48,328 nt of DNA from Elusimicrobiota bacterium (GTDB lineage: Bacteria; Elusimicrobiota; Elusimicrobia; UBA1565; UBA9628): contig JACQPJ010000028.1 of assembly GCA_016207605.1 (NCBI GenBank), positions 1-48,328 of the forward strand, written 5' to 3'. A program made the translations under genes and the position numbers. Every line of letters begins with the position of its first letter. Position 1 is the stretch's first letter. Shown here piece after piece: positions 35,686 to 44,397 of this stretch. Below the pieces are notes generated by a model, which did not search any database, was not told where the DNA came from, and saw only the letters and a program-made list of their open reading frames with translations.

Positions 35686-38577
35686 CTAGCGCGCGCGTCG
35701 GACCCGGGCGCGGCCGTTTCCGCGCCCGCCTCCGCCGCGAGCCTTGCCGCCGCCCGCGCGGCCGCCGCGCGGAGCCTTGGCCTGCGCCTCCGACTTTTGA
35801 TCCCGCGCCATCTGCGCGTAGAGACCGCCCTCGTCGGCCAGAAGGTCCCGGTGCGAGCCCTGTTGCGCGATCTTTTCCCGGTCAAGGACGTAGACCGTGT
35901 CCGCCCACCGGTTGGTCGCGAAGCGGTGCGTGATCATCAGGATGGTGCTTCGGCCGCGGAGGGCGCGCAGAGCGCGCATCACCCGCGCCTGCGACGGGGC
36001 GTCGAGCGCCGAGGTCGGCTCGTCGAGGATGATCAGGCGGTAGGGGTTGGCCGGATCAACGAAGAGGCGGGCCAGGAGGAGGCGCTGGGCCTGGCCTCCG
36101 GACAGGCCGGTCCCATCGGAGGGGATGTCTCGGGCGTAGCCGAGCCGGGTGATGTCGCGATGGAGCCCGGGGTCGGCGCCTTCCAGGGCCTCGATGACCT
36201 CGTCCAAGCGGGCGTCGGAGCCGCCCGCGACGTTGGCGAAGACGCTGAGGCCGTCGTCGGGCGCCTCGTCCCGCGGACCTTCGCGCCCGCGCTCCCGGAG
36301 ATGGCGACGCAGATGCTCCCGCGCCTTCGGGACGGCGGCGCGTACGCGGGCGATCAGCGCGTTCTCCTCTCGCTGCCGCGCCGTCCGGCCGGGGAGAGGC
36401 CGCAGGCCGCGCTCGTAGCCGAACCGCACGACCTCCCGGTGGAGCCCGACTAGCTCCGCGGCGGCCCAGACGGCTTCCTCGGAGGCGTCGGGACGCTGCC
36501 AGCGCAGGTTGCTGAGGATGGTGCCGAGAAACGGGGTCGCGCCCTGCAGCACGAGCCCGATGCTGCGCCGCAGGTCCCGGCGCGCCAGCGTCCCGACGTC
36601 CTGGCCGTTGACGGCGATCCGGCCCTCGAAGGGGAAGAGCCGGAGCAGGGCGTGGATGACGGAGCTTTTCCCCGTGCCGCTGCGGCCCACCAGCGCGGTG
36701 AACGACCCCGCCGGGAGCGTCATGTCGAGGCCGTCGAGGACCGCGGGGCCGTTGGGGACGTAGCGGAACTTGACGCCTTGGAGCTCGACGGTCCAGCCGC
36801 CCTCGGCGGACGGAGCCGGGGCGCCGCGGCCGTCGTCCTCGGGATTTTCCCGCCGCAGGACGTCGAACCGGGCCGCGGCGCCGCTGATCGAGCGCAGGGA
36901 GAAGAAGACGCCGGCCAGGGTGTTGACGGCGGGGGAGAACACGCCGCAGGCCAGGAAGAGGTAGGCCGTGGCCAGCCACACGGGCAGGCCGTGGAACAGG
37001 GCGAAGCCGAAGATCGTCATCGCGACGAGGACCTCCGCCAGGTCGGGCAGGCTGACGGTGAGGACGTAATGCGGGACGGCGGCCTTGGCGATCTCCTCGC
37101 CGCCCCGCCGGTGGAACTGCCGGCTCAACGCGCGCTGCTCCTCGAGCATGTCGTCTTCCTTGCCGCTGGCCTTGATGATGTGGATGTCCTGCATCATGCG
37201 CGTCAGGAACCGGACCAGCCGCGGCTGGTGTTCGCCGAAGTAGGCGGCGTAGGCGGCGTTGATGCGCTGGCCGTACCTGACCGTCGGCAGGGCGAGCGTC
37301 AGCACCAGCGCCGGCCCCACGAAGGCCGTCATCATCGGGCTGATCCAGACCATGGCGCCCAGGCTCAGCCCGGCCATCAGACCGAACTTGGCCGTCTTGA
37401 CCACGGCGTTGGTGGCCCCCTCCTGCACTTGGAACAGGCTCTGGGTCGTGAGGGAGACCAGGTCGCTCTTGCCGCTGCCGTGGTGATAGCTCAGGGGCAG
37501 GGAGATCGAGTGCCGGGCGAGGAAATTGACGAGCCCTTCCTGGGTCTTGTTGCTGATGTCGTACAGGAGATACGGGTAGCGGTAGTCGGCGGCCGCGCGC
37601 AGGCAGGAGAGGAGGATGGACAGGCCGCCCAGGCCCAGCGCCGCCCACAGGGCCGGGCTGCCCGCGGCGTCGGCCCAGGAGAGGGGATCGGGGGCCGCCT
37701 GCTTGAGCCGCATGAAGTTCTGCAGCATCTGCCCCCATAGGAAGGGGCGCAGGAAGGACAGCAGGGCCACGGCCAGCCCCAGCTTGGAGGCCTTCGCCAA
37801 CTCCGCCTTGACCGGGATCCCGTAGGAGAAGACGTCGCGCCAGAAGGAGCGCACCCAGGCGACGTCGCCGCGCAGGGTCCGCCATTGCTCGCGGACCGGG
37901 CTCGGGACCGCGCGCGCCGCCAAGCGCGAAAGCCGGAGACGAGGGACGGGGCGGCCGCGCGCCGGTTCAAGCGCCGGCGCGCGTTCCGGGCTTGCCGGCG
38001 GCCGCGCGGCGCTCGCGCTCGGAGCGTCGGTCCCGGCGTCCTCGCCGCCGCGCTCGGCGCCGACGTCGTAAACGCCGCGCAGAACAGCGCCGCGGGGCAG
38101 GGCGCCGCTCCCGTCGCGCCTGAAAGCGGCGGCGCGGCGGGCGTCGCCCAAAGCGTTGGGCCGGCGCCGGCGGCGCAAGACGTTCCAGACGGTTCCAAAA
38201 GCCCCCGCGGCCCAGCGGCGCGCCCAGTGCGCGGAGCTTTTGGGGGTTGGGCGCCGGGCGGCCGCGCGCAGAACGCGGCCGGCGGCCCCGATCTGGGCGG
38301 CGTCGCGGGAGAAGCCCGCGGGTGCCGCGCCCAGCGCGGGAAGTCCGGCCAACGCCAGGGAGGCGTCGAAAGCGAGGGAGACTTCCGGTGCCGAGGCTGG
38401 CGCGTCCAGGAGCTCCAGCGGCATGGGCGCGGAAGCCTCCGGCCTTGCGGCTGGGGTCTCCGCGGTGATGGAGGCGAGCGCGGGCGCGGAGGGGGAGGCC
38501 GAGGACAGGACCAAGGCCAGGCAGACGAGGACGGCGACACGCGGGACCAGGCGGGACGGGGAATGGAACGCGGGCAC
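35686..38577 (-). CDS. type I ABC exporter (fused TMD-NBD) with secretion-signal-like Ala/Pro-rich N-terminal extension
   Basis: Walker A LVGRSGTGKSS, signature GLSGGQAQRLLLARLF, Walker B LIILDEPTSALDAPSQ, H-loop MITHR; exporter TM region; N-terminal PRVAVLVCLALVLSSASPSAPALA. Confidence 0.88.
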   Translation of the reverse strand: MPAFHSPSRLVPRVAVLVCLALVLSSASPSAPALASITAETPAARPEASAPMPLELLDAPASAPEVSLAFDASLALAGLPALGAAPAGFSRDAAQIGAAGRVLRAAARRPTPKSSAHWARRWAAGAFGTVWNVLRRRRRPNALGDARRAAAFRRDGSGALPRGAVLRGVYDVGAERGGEDAGTDAPSASAARPPASPERAPALEPARGRPVPRLRLSRLAARAVPSPVREQWRTLRGDVAWVRSFWRDVFSYGIPVKAELAKASKLGLAVALLSFLRPFLWGQMLQNFMRLKQAAPDPLSWADAAGSPALWAALGLGGLSILLSCLRAAADYRYPYLLYDISNKTQEGLVNFLARHSISLPLSYHHGSGKSDLVSLTTQSLFQVQEGATNAVVKTAKFGLMAGLSLGAMVWISPMMTAFVGPALVLTLALPTVRYGQRINAAYAAYFGEHQPRLVRFLTRMMQDIHIIKASGKEDDMLEEQRALSRQFHRRGGEEIAKAAVPHYVLTVSLPDLAEVLVAMTIFGFALFHGLPVWLATAYLFLACGVFSPAVNTLAGVFFSLRSISGAAARFDVLRRENPEDDGRGAPAPSAEGGWTVELQGVKFRYVPNGPAVLDGLDMTLPAGSFTALVGRSGTGKSSVIHALLRLFPFEGRIAVNGQDVGTLARRDLRRSIGLVLQGATPFLGTILSNLRWQRPDASEEAVWAAAELVGLHREVVRFGYERGLRPLPGRTARQREENALIARVRAAVPKAREHLRRHLRERGREGPRDEAPDDGLSVFANVAGGSDARLDEVIEALEGADPGLHRDITRLGYARDIPSDGTGLSGGQAQRLLLARLFVDPANPYRLIILDEPTSALDAPSQARVMRALRALRGRSTILMITHRFATNRWADTVYVLDREKIAQQGSHRDLLADEGGLYAQMARDQKSEAQAKAPRGGRAGGGKARGGGGRGNGRARVRRAR

Positions 38578-38852
38578 GGAGCAGACCCCCCCTCGGAGGA
38601 GATTTTGGATTTTGATCGCTCGGCCGTGGACCGGACTGGGCCGCTCAAGGCGGCGTCACCGTTGCGGGGCAGCCCCGGAGTCTCACCGGGTTCCTCGACG
38701 ACAAGCGCTTGCGCAAAGAGCCGAGGCGACTGTACTAATTTTACATCCGGCTTCGCCAAGTGTCCACGCTGCTTCTTCCAGTTGCGTCGGCGGCCCGCTT
38801 CTGTTAAGCTTGTCTGGCCTCGGACGGCCTCAGCTTCTCCCAGGAGACAGCA

Positions 38853-39281
38853 ATGCTCTATCGGCTCAAGAGAATAGACCCTTACTGGATCAGGAATCCG
38901 GTCCTGCCGGTCGTCGCGATCGCGGCGGTGGGCGCGGGCTTGGCGGCGGCCAACCGCTTCATGTTCCCGGCGGCGGTCGCCTGCGGCGCGGTCGGCGGAC
39001 TGGCGCTGATCCTGGCCGTGCGGCCGGCGGTCTCGGCGGTGGCGGCCGTGGGGGGGCTGCTGGCGTCGCTGGCCGGCTTCTTCCTGTCCTCCGATCCGCG
39101 GGTCGCGGGCCTCTCCGTGCCGCTGCGGCTGCTCTCCTCGGCCTTCTCGGTCCTCGCCTACGTCGCCCTCGTCGACGGCGCCGTCCTGCTCGCCTGCGTC
39201 CTCTACAACTTCTTCGCCGGGGCGGCCGGGCTGGCCGGCCTGGCGGTGGAGCTCGAGGCCGAGGGCGAGGCGGGGAGCTGA
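38853..39281 (+). CDS. hypothetical polytopic membrane protein
   Basis: Four hydrophobic segments; heads the two-component cluster. Confidence 0.6.
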   Translation: MLYRLKRIDPYWIRNPVLPVVAIAAVGAGLAAANRFMFPAAVACGAVGGLALILAVRPAVSAVAAVGGLLASLAGFFLSSDPRVAGLSVPLRLLSSAFSVLAYVALVDGAVLLACVLYNFFAGAAGLAGLAVELEAEGEAGS

Positions 39282-39289
39282 CGGCCGCC

Positions 39290-40096
39290 ATGCGCGTCAA
39301 CGTCGTCTACGCCTCCCGCGAGCCAAACCGCGCCGCCGTCGTCCTGGAGGCTCTCAAGGGCGCGGGCATGTCCGTGACCTCGGCCCAGCGCGCCAAGGAG
39401 GCGCAGGGCCTGCTGGCCAACCGCGGCTGCGACCTTCTCCTGGTCGGCCAGAGGCTGCTCGACGAGGACGGCGTGGAATTCGTCAAGGGCCTGCGCCTGA
39501 AGGGCCCGGCGCGCCAGCTGCCGATCGTGGCCGTGGTCGAGCACGCCGACCAGCCCGCCGCCGCGCCCGCGCCCGTCAAGCACGCCTACGCGCTCTTTGG
39601 CCGCTCCGGCGCCGCGGCCTCGGCCGCGCCCGCCGCGTCCGCCCCGGCCAAGGACCGCGCCTCGCTGCGACTGGCCTTCTTCCAGGCCGGGGCCGACGAG
39701 TGCCTGTCGCTGAGTTGGGACGCCGCCGAGTGCCTGGCCCGCGTCAAGGCCGTCCTGCGCCGCACCCAGGCCAGCGCCCCCGAGGAGGTCATCAAGATGG
39801 GGGTCGTCGAGCTCAACTTGACGAGCTACACCCTCCGCGTCAGTGGCAGGCGTGTGCCCTTGACCTCCAAGGAGCTGGACCTCCTCTACGTTTTTTTAAG
39901 CTCCCCCAACCGGGTTCTCTCCCGCCCCTACCTCATCGAGCGCGTCTGGGGCTACAACTACTTCGGCTCGCCGCGGACCGTGGACGTGCACGTGCGGCGC
40001 CTGCGCGAGAAGCTGGGCGCGGCGGCCAAGTACGTGACGACCATCCCCTGCGTCGGCTACAAGCTCGTGCCTCCCGGCGCGGAGATGAGGAGATGA
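39290..40096 (+). CDS. OmpR/PhoB-family winged-helix regulator with degenerate receiver
   Basis: C-terminal wHTH: LTSKELDLLYVFLSSPNRVLSRPYLIERVWGYNYFGSPRTVDVHVRRLREKLG...VGYKL; N-terminal receiver-like region. Confidence 0.85.
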   Translation: MRVNVVYASREPNRAAVVLEALKGAGMSVTSAQRAKEAQGLLANRGCDLLLVGQRLLDEDGVEFVKGLRLKGPARQLPIVAVVEHADQPAAAPAPVKHAYALFGRSGAAASAAPAASAPAKDRASLRLAFFQAGADECLSLSWDAAECLARVKAVLRRTQASAPEEVIKMGVVELNLTSYTLRVSGRRVPLTSKELDLLYVFLSSPNRVLSRPYLIERVWGYNYFGSPRTVDVHVRRLREKLGAAAKYVTTIPCVGYKLVPPGAEMRR

Positions 40097-40097
40097 C

Positions 40098-40481
40098 ATG
40101 ACCCCCCTGCCCAAGCTGCTCGTCATCGACGACGACGCCCACCTGCGCGAGAGCCTCGCCGAGGTCCTGGAGCTCGGCGGTTTCGAGTGCCACCAGGCCG
40201 GGAACGCCAAGGACGGCCTGGCCGCCGCGCAGAAGCTCTCGCCCGACGCCGTGATCATGGACATCCAGCTTCCGGACTCCTCCGGGTTCCAGATCTGCCA
40301 GGAGCTGCGCCGCCGCTCCAAGACCATGATCCTGATCATGATGACCGGCCGCTTCCTCTCCTCGGAGGAGAAGACCCAGGGCTTCGAGCTCGGCGCCGAC
40401 GAGTACATCACCAAGCCCTTCGACCTCGCCGAGCTGTCGACGCGCATCCGCCAGCTCCTGTCGCGCAACGCGGCGCGCTAG
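40098..40481 (+). CDS. stand-alone response regulator receiver protein
   Basis: LLVIDDDAHLRESLAEVLELGG...DAVIMDIQLPDSSG...MMTGR...GADEYITKPFD; stop TAG lies in the CTAG element. Confidence 0.92.
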   Translation: MTPLPKLLVIDDDAHLRESLAEVLELGGFECHQAGNAKDGLAAAQKLSPDAVIMDIQLPDSSGFQICQELRRRSKTMILIMMTGRFLSSEEKTQGFELGADEYITKPFDLAELSTRIRQLLSRNAAR

Positions 40482-40537
40482 ACGCTATGCGGCTTTCCTC
40501 AGCGCGTCTGTGCCGCGCCCGAAGGGTCGCGGCCTAG
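40478..40537 (+). repeat. CTAG two-hairpin element, copy 3
   Basis: CTAGACGC TATGCGGCTTTCCTCAGC GCGTCT GT GCCGCGCCCGAAGGGTCGCGGC CTAG. Confidence 0.92.
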
Positions 40538-40550
40538 CGCCTCGGGCCCC

Positions 40551-42434
40551 ATGCCCGCCCCAAGACGCGGCAAGCTCGCCTACAAGCTCCTCTTCTGGTT
40601 CCTGCTCCTGTCCATGGGGCCGATGCTCTTCGTCGGCTGGCACCTGGTGCGCGGCTCCCAGCGCGCGCTGCGCCGGGCGACCCTGGAGATGCAGGAGTCG
40701 CTGGCGGTGGGCTTCGCCGACACGGCCTCCAAGTACGTGGCGACCTTTCGCAACGCCCTGGCGGAGACCTCCAGCGTGGCGGATTTCGCCTCGATGAATC
40801 CCGTCCGCCAGCGCCAGTACCTCGACCGCCTCCTCCAGATCCACCCCGCCGTGCTGGAGCTGTCCGTGCTCGACGCGCGCGGCGTCGAGACCCTGCGCGC
40901 GGGCCGCTTCCTCGGCCCCAAGCCCGAGATGCGCGATTTCGGCCGCGACGACCTCTTCGAGGTGGCGCTGGGCCCCAAGGGCCGCTACGTCGGGCGCCTG
41001 GAGCGCTTCCAGGGCCTCTACCCCACGGTGGCGGTCTCCGTGCCCATCCTGGACCAGAGCGCGCAGCCCAGCCGGCCCGTGGGCGTGCTGATGGCGCGCG
41101 TGAGCCTCAACCCCCTGTCCACCATGCTCGCCACGGAGTTCCCGCTCTCCGGCCCCAGCTCGGCCGCGGTCGTGGCGCGCGCCGACGGGTTTCTCATCGC
41201 CCATTCCGATCCCAAGGAGATCTACCGGCCCGACGCCCGCCTGCCCGACGAGGTGCTCAAGGCTCTTTCCGCCCAGTCCGCCGACCACGGCGGCGGCGAC
41301 CTGCCGGTCCTCTCCGACGGCCGGCGCCTGCTGGCGGCCTACGCCCAGACGCGCGACCTGGGCTGGCTGGTCTACATCCAGCAGCCCGTCGAGGTCGCCT
41401 ACCAGGCCTCCGAGGAGATGACCAGCCAGATCGTCAAGGTCCTCATCGGCGTGGTCCTGCTGGTGACGGCTCTCTCCTGGGTCGTGGCCGGCCGCATCAC
41501 CCAGCCGGTGCGCCTGCTCAAGGAGGCGGCCGACCGCCTCGGCCAGGGCCGCTTCGAGGACGTCCCCGAGCTGGTCGCCACCAACGACGAGATCGGCGAC
41601 CTGGCCCACACCTTCCTCGACATGAGCGAGTCCCTCAAGGAGAAGACGGGGGAGCTCGTCTCCGCCAAGCAGGAGCTCGAGAAGTTCACGAAGTTCCTGG
41701 AGAAGCGCGTGGACGCGCGCACCCGCGAGCTCAAGGCCGCGCAGGACGAGCTGATCAAGAAGGAGCGCCTGGCCGCCATCGGCCAGATGGCCTCCGTCGT
41801 CGGCCACGAGATCCGCAACCCGCTGGCCGTGATCAACAACTCCATCTACTTCATCAAGACCAAGCTTGCCGCCGGCGGGGAGCCCGACTCCAAGCTCTCC
41901 AAGCACGTCAAGATCATCGAGTCCGAGATCCAGCAGGCCAACGGCATCATCAACGAGATTCTCACCTACTCGCGCACCCGCGAGCTCAAGCCGGAGCGCG
42001 TCCGGGTCAACGCGTGGCTCGAGGAGCTCCTGGCGCTCTACCCCTTCCCGCCCCACGTCCAGCTCGAAAAGCGCCTCGACCCCGCCGACCCCGCCGTGGA
42101 CGTCGACGTCACCGAGATGCAGCAGGCCGTGCGCAACCTCCTCGGCAACGCCGTCGAGGTCATGCCCCCGCCCGAGGGCGGGCGCCTCGTCGTGCGCGTC
42201 GCCGTCCCCGAGCCCGGCTGGGCGCGCATCGACGTGGCCGACTCCGGCGCGGGCATCCCGCCGGAGGCGCTCGACAAGATTTTCTCGCCCTTCTTCACCA
42301 CCAAGGCGCGCGGCACGGGCCTGGGGCTGGCCGTGGTGCGCAAGGCGATGGACCGCCACAAGGGCCGGGTGGACGTCGAAAGCCGGCCGGGCGCCGGCAC
42401 GACGTTCCGCCTCTGGCTGCCCCGGGCGGCATGA
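40551..42434 (+). CDS. sensor histidine kinase with extracytoplasmic Cache-like domain, HAMP, HisKA, HATPase
   Basis: Two TM segments; HAMP; AAIGQMASVVGHEIRNPLAVINNSIYFIK; N box NLLGNAVEVM; DSGAGIPPEALDKIFSPFFTTKARGTGLGLAVVRK. Confidence 0.93.
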   Translation: MPAPRRGKLAYKLLFWFLLLSMGPMLFVGWHLVRGSQRALRRATLEMQESLAVGFADTASKYVATFRNALAETSSVADFASMNPVRQRQYLDRLLQIHPAVLELSVLDARGVETLRAGRFLGPKPEMRDFGRDDLFEVALGPKGRYVGRLERFQGLYPTVAVSVPILDQSAQPSRPVGVLMARVSLNPLSTMLATEFPLSGPSSAAVVARADGFLIAHSDPKEIYRPDARLPDEVLKALSAQSADHGGGDLPVLSDGRRLLAAYAQTRDLGWLVYIQQPVEVAYQASEEMTSQIVKVLIGVVLLVTALSWVVAGRITQPVRLLKEAADRLGQGRFEDVPELVATNDEIGDLAHTFLDMSESLKEKTGELVSAKQELEKFTKFLEKRVDARTRELKAAQDELIKKERLAAIGQMASVVGHEIRNPLAVINNSIYFIKTKLAAGGEPDSKLSKHVKIIESEIQQANGIINEILTYSRTRELKPERVRVNAWLEELLALYPFPPHVQLEKRLDPADPAVDVDVTEMQQAVRNLLGNAVEVMPPPEGGRLVVRVAVPEPGWARIDVADSGAGIPPEALDKIFSPFFTTKARGTGLGLAVVRKAMDRHKGRVDVESRPGAGTTFRLWLPRAA

Positions 42435-43567
42435 CGATGAAAGGGCGCATTCTCGTCGTGGACGACGACGCCCACCTGCGCGAGAGCGTCGCCGACAACC
42501 TCGACGTCGAGGGCTACGAGATCGAGCAGGCCGCCGGCGCCGAGGAGGCCGTCGCGCGCGTGCGCGCCGCCCCCTTCGACGTGATCCTGATGGACTACAA
42601 CCTGGCCGACGGCACCGGCATCGACGCCATCCAGCGCATCCGCGCCCTCAACGCCGGCAGCCAGATCCTGATGATCACGGCGCACGCCTCGCTCGACACG
42701 GCGCTCAAGGCCATCCAGGAGTCCGTGGACGACTTCCTGACCAAGCCCGTCAACTTCGACCAGCTCAAGCGCGCCATCGCCAAGTCCCTGGAGAAGCTGC
42801 GCCTGCGGCGCGAGAACGCGCGGCTCATCGAGGACCTGCGCCGGGCCAACGACGCGCTCTCGCGCCTCTCGGCCATGAAGTCCAAGTTCATGTCGATGGC
42901 CTCCCACGACCTCTCCAACTCGCTGATGACCCTGCAGGTCAGCTTCGAGATGCTCGCCTCCTCCATCGCGCCCGACGCGGAGCAGTCCAAGCGCCTGCAG
43001 TACATCGCCAACGGCATCGACCAGATCTCGCGCCTCATCGAGGATCTGGTGGACTGGGCCTCCATCGAGCAGGGCCGCCTGCGCCTGGAGACGAGCCTCT
43101 TCGACCCGGCCGCCCTGGTCGAGGAGACCGTCGCGGCGCTCTCCGCTCGGGCGCGCTCGCGCGGCGTGGACCTGCGCGCGGAGGTTTCCCCGGGCCTGCC
43201 CGCCGTGCGCGCCGACCGCAAGCGCTTGGCCCAGGTCCTGGGCAACCTGCTCGAGAACGCCCTGCGCCACACCTCCAAGGGGGGGCGCGTCGCGGCCGGG
43301 GCCGGCCGCGACGGCGGCGTCGCGCGCTTCTGGGTCCGGGACACCGGGGAGGGGATCGCTTCCGGCGAGTTGGAGCGCATCTTCGAGAGCTTCTACCAGG
43401 GCGGCGAAGGCGGCGCGGGCGGGGGGCGCCTGGGGCTGGGACTGTCCATCGCGCGCGAGATCGTCCACGGCCACGGGGGCCGCATCTGGGTCGAGAGCGA
43501 GGGCCCGGGGCGGGGGGCGGCTTTTCTATTCACCATCCCGATCTCCGCGTCCGTGACGGGCCGGTGA
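42431..43567 (+). CDS. REC-HisKA-HATPase response-regulator/histidine-kinase protein
   Basis: ILVVDDDAHLRESVADNL...VILMDYNLADGTG...FLTKPVNFDQLKRAI; FMSMASHDLSNSLMTLQ; NLLENALRHTSKGG; DTGEGIASGELERIFESFYQG. Confidence 0.92.
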   Translation: MTMKGRILVVDDDAHLRESVADNLDVEGYEIEQAAGAEEAVARVRAAPFDVILMDYNLADGTGIDAIQRIRALNAGSQILMITAHASLDTALKAIQESVDDFLTKPVNFDQLKRAIAKSLEKLRLRRENARLIEDLRRANDALSRLSAMKSKFMSMASHDLSNSLMTLQVSFEMLASSIAPDAEQSKRLQYIANGIDQISRLIEDLVDWASIEQGRLRLETSLFDPAALVEETVAALSARARSRGVDLRAEVSPGLPAVRADRKRLAQVLGNLLENALRHTSKGGRVAAGAGRDGGVARFWVRDTGEGIASGELERIFESFYQGGEGGAGGGRLGLGLSIAREIVHGHGGRIWVESEGPGRGAAFLFTIPISASVTGR

Positions 43568-43591
43568 CGTTTCGCGGTCGCCGCTGGGATA

Positions 43592-43620
43592 TTGACAAGT
43601 CCTTGTATTTCCTTTATCTA
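43592..43620 (+). promoter_or_regulatory. possible promoter TTGACA-N17-TATCTA
   Basis: TTGACA 43592-43597 and a TATCTA-like -10 at 43615-43620 before the NarL-type regulator. Confidence 0.45.
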
Positions 43621-43655
43621 TGACAGGCAGCTCGGCGTCCGGCAGGAGGAACGGC

Positions 43656-44330
43656 ATGGCAGGCTTGAAGAAGAAGGTGCGGGTCCTGATCGCCGACGAT
43701 CAGACCTTGTTCCGGGAGGGCATCAAGGACCTCCTGGAGAACGAGAGGCTCATCGAGGTGATCGGGGAGGCCGCGGACGGCCAGGAGGCCGTGCGCCTGG
43801 CCAAGAAGCTGCGTCCCGACGTGATCCTGATGGACATCAAGCTGCCCCAGCTCGACGGGGTCGCCGCCACCCGGCTCATCCGCCGGGAATGCCCCGACGC
43901 CAACGTGCTCATCCTGTCCTCTTACGAGGACGAGGCCCACGTCATGGAGTCCATCCAGGCCGGGGCCAACGGCTACCTCTCCAAGATGCTCCCCGCCGCC
44001 GAGCTGGTCAACGCCCTCAAGGCCTTCGCCAACGACGGCGTGATGATCCCCCAGCAGGTCATGAGCAAGCTCCTGGAAGGCCTGCGCCAGATGTCCTCGG
44101 TCCAGAGTCCGTCCCCGGTGGCCCTCACCAAGACCGAGATCCGCGTCCTGGTCCTGCTCGGCTCCGGCCTCTCCAACAAGGAGATCGCCAACACGCTGCA
44201 CTCCTCGGTCAAGACCATCAAGAACCACCTCAACGCCGTCTTCCAGAAGCTGGGGGTCAACAACCGCACCGAGGCGGTCGTCAAGGGCATCGAGATGGGC
44301 CTCATCTCGCCCGACGAGTCCGACAGCTAG
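43656..44330 (+). CDS. NarL/FixJ-family response regulator
   Basis: RVLIADDQTLFREGIKDLLE...DVILMDIKLPQLDGVAATR...GANGYLSK; LuxR HTH LTKTEIRVLVLLGSGLSNKEIANTLHSSVKTIKNHLNAVFQKLGVNNRTEAV. Confidence 0.95.
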   Translation: MAGLKKKVRVLIADDQTLFREGIKDLLENERLIEVIGEAADGQEAVRLAKKLRPDVILMDIKLPQLDGVAATRLIRRECPDANVLILSSYEDEAHVMESIQAGANGYLSKMLPAAELVNALKAFANDGVMIPQQVMSKLLEGLRQMSSVQSPSPVALTKTEIRVLVLLGSGLSNKEIANTLHSSVKTIKNHLNAVFQKLGVNNRTEAVVKGIEMGLISPDESDS

Positions 44331-44387
44331 ATGCTGCCAGGCTCTCCTCTGCCGCATCTGTGCCGCGCCCGAAGGGTCGCGGCCTAG
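44327..44387 (+). repeat. CTAG two-hairpin element, copy 4
   Basis: CTAGATGC TGCCAGGCTCTCCTCTGCC GCATCT GT GCCGCGCCCGAAGGGTCGCGGC CTAG. Confidence 0.92.
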
Positions 44388-44397
44388 AGGTCGCGCG

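Noticed and set aside
40485-42359. 624-aa minus-strand ORF opposite the histidine kinase, and similar ones opposite 9319-16730 and 24631-28234
   Set aside because: Compositional artefacts of high GC; the opposite strand has clear conserved proteins.
40478-44387. CTAG elements as simple rho-independent terminators
   Set aside because: Hairpin 2 is strong but is followed by CTAG plus GC-rich sequence, not a U-tract, and hairpin 1 covaries as well. A termination role is not excluded but not supported.
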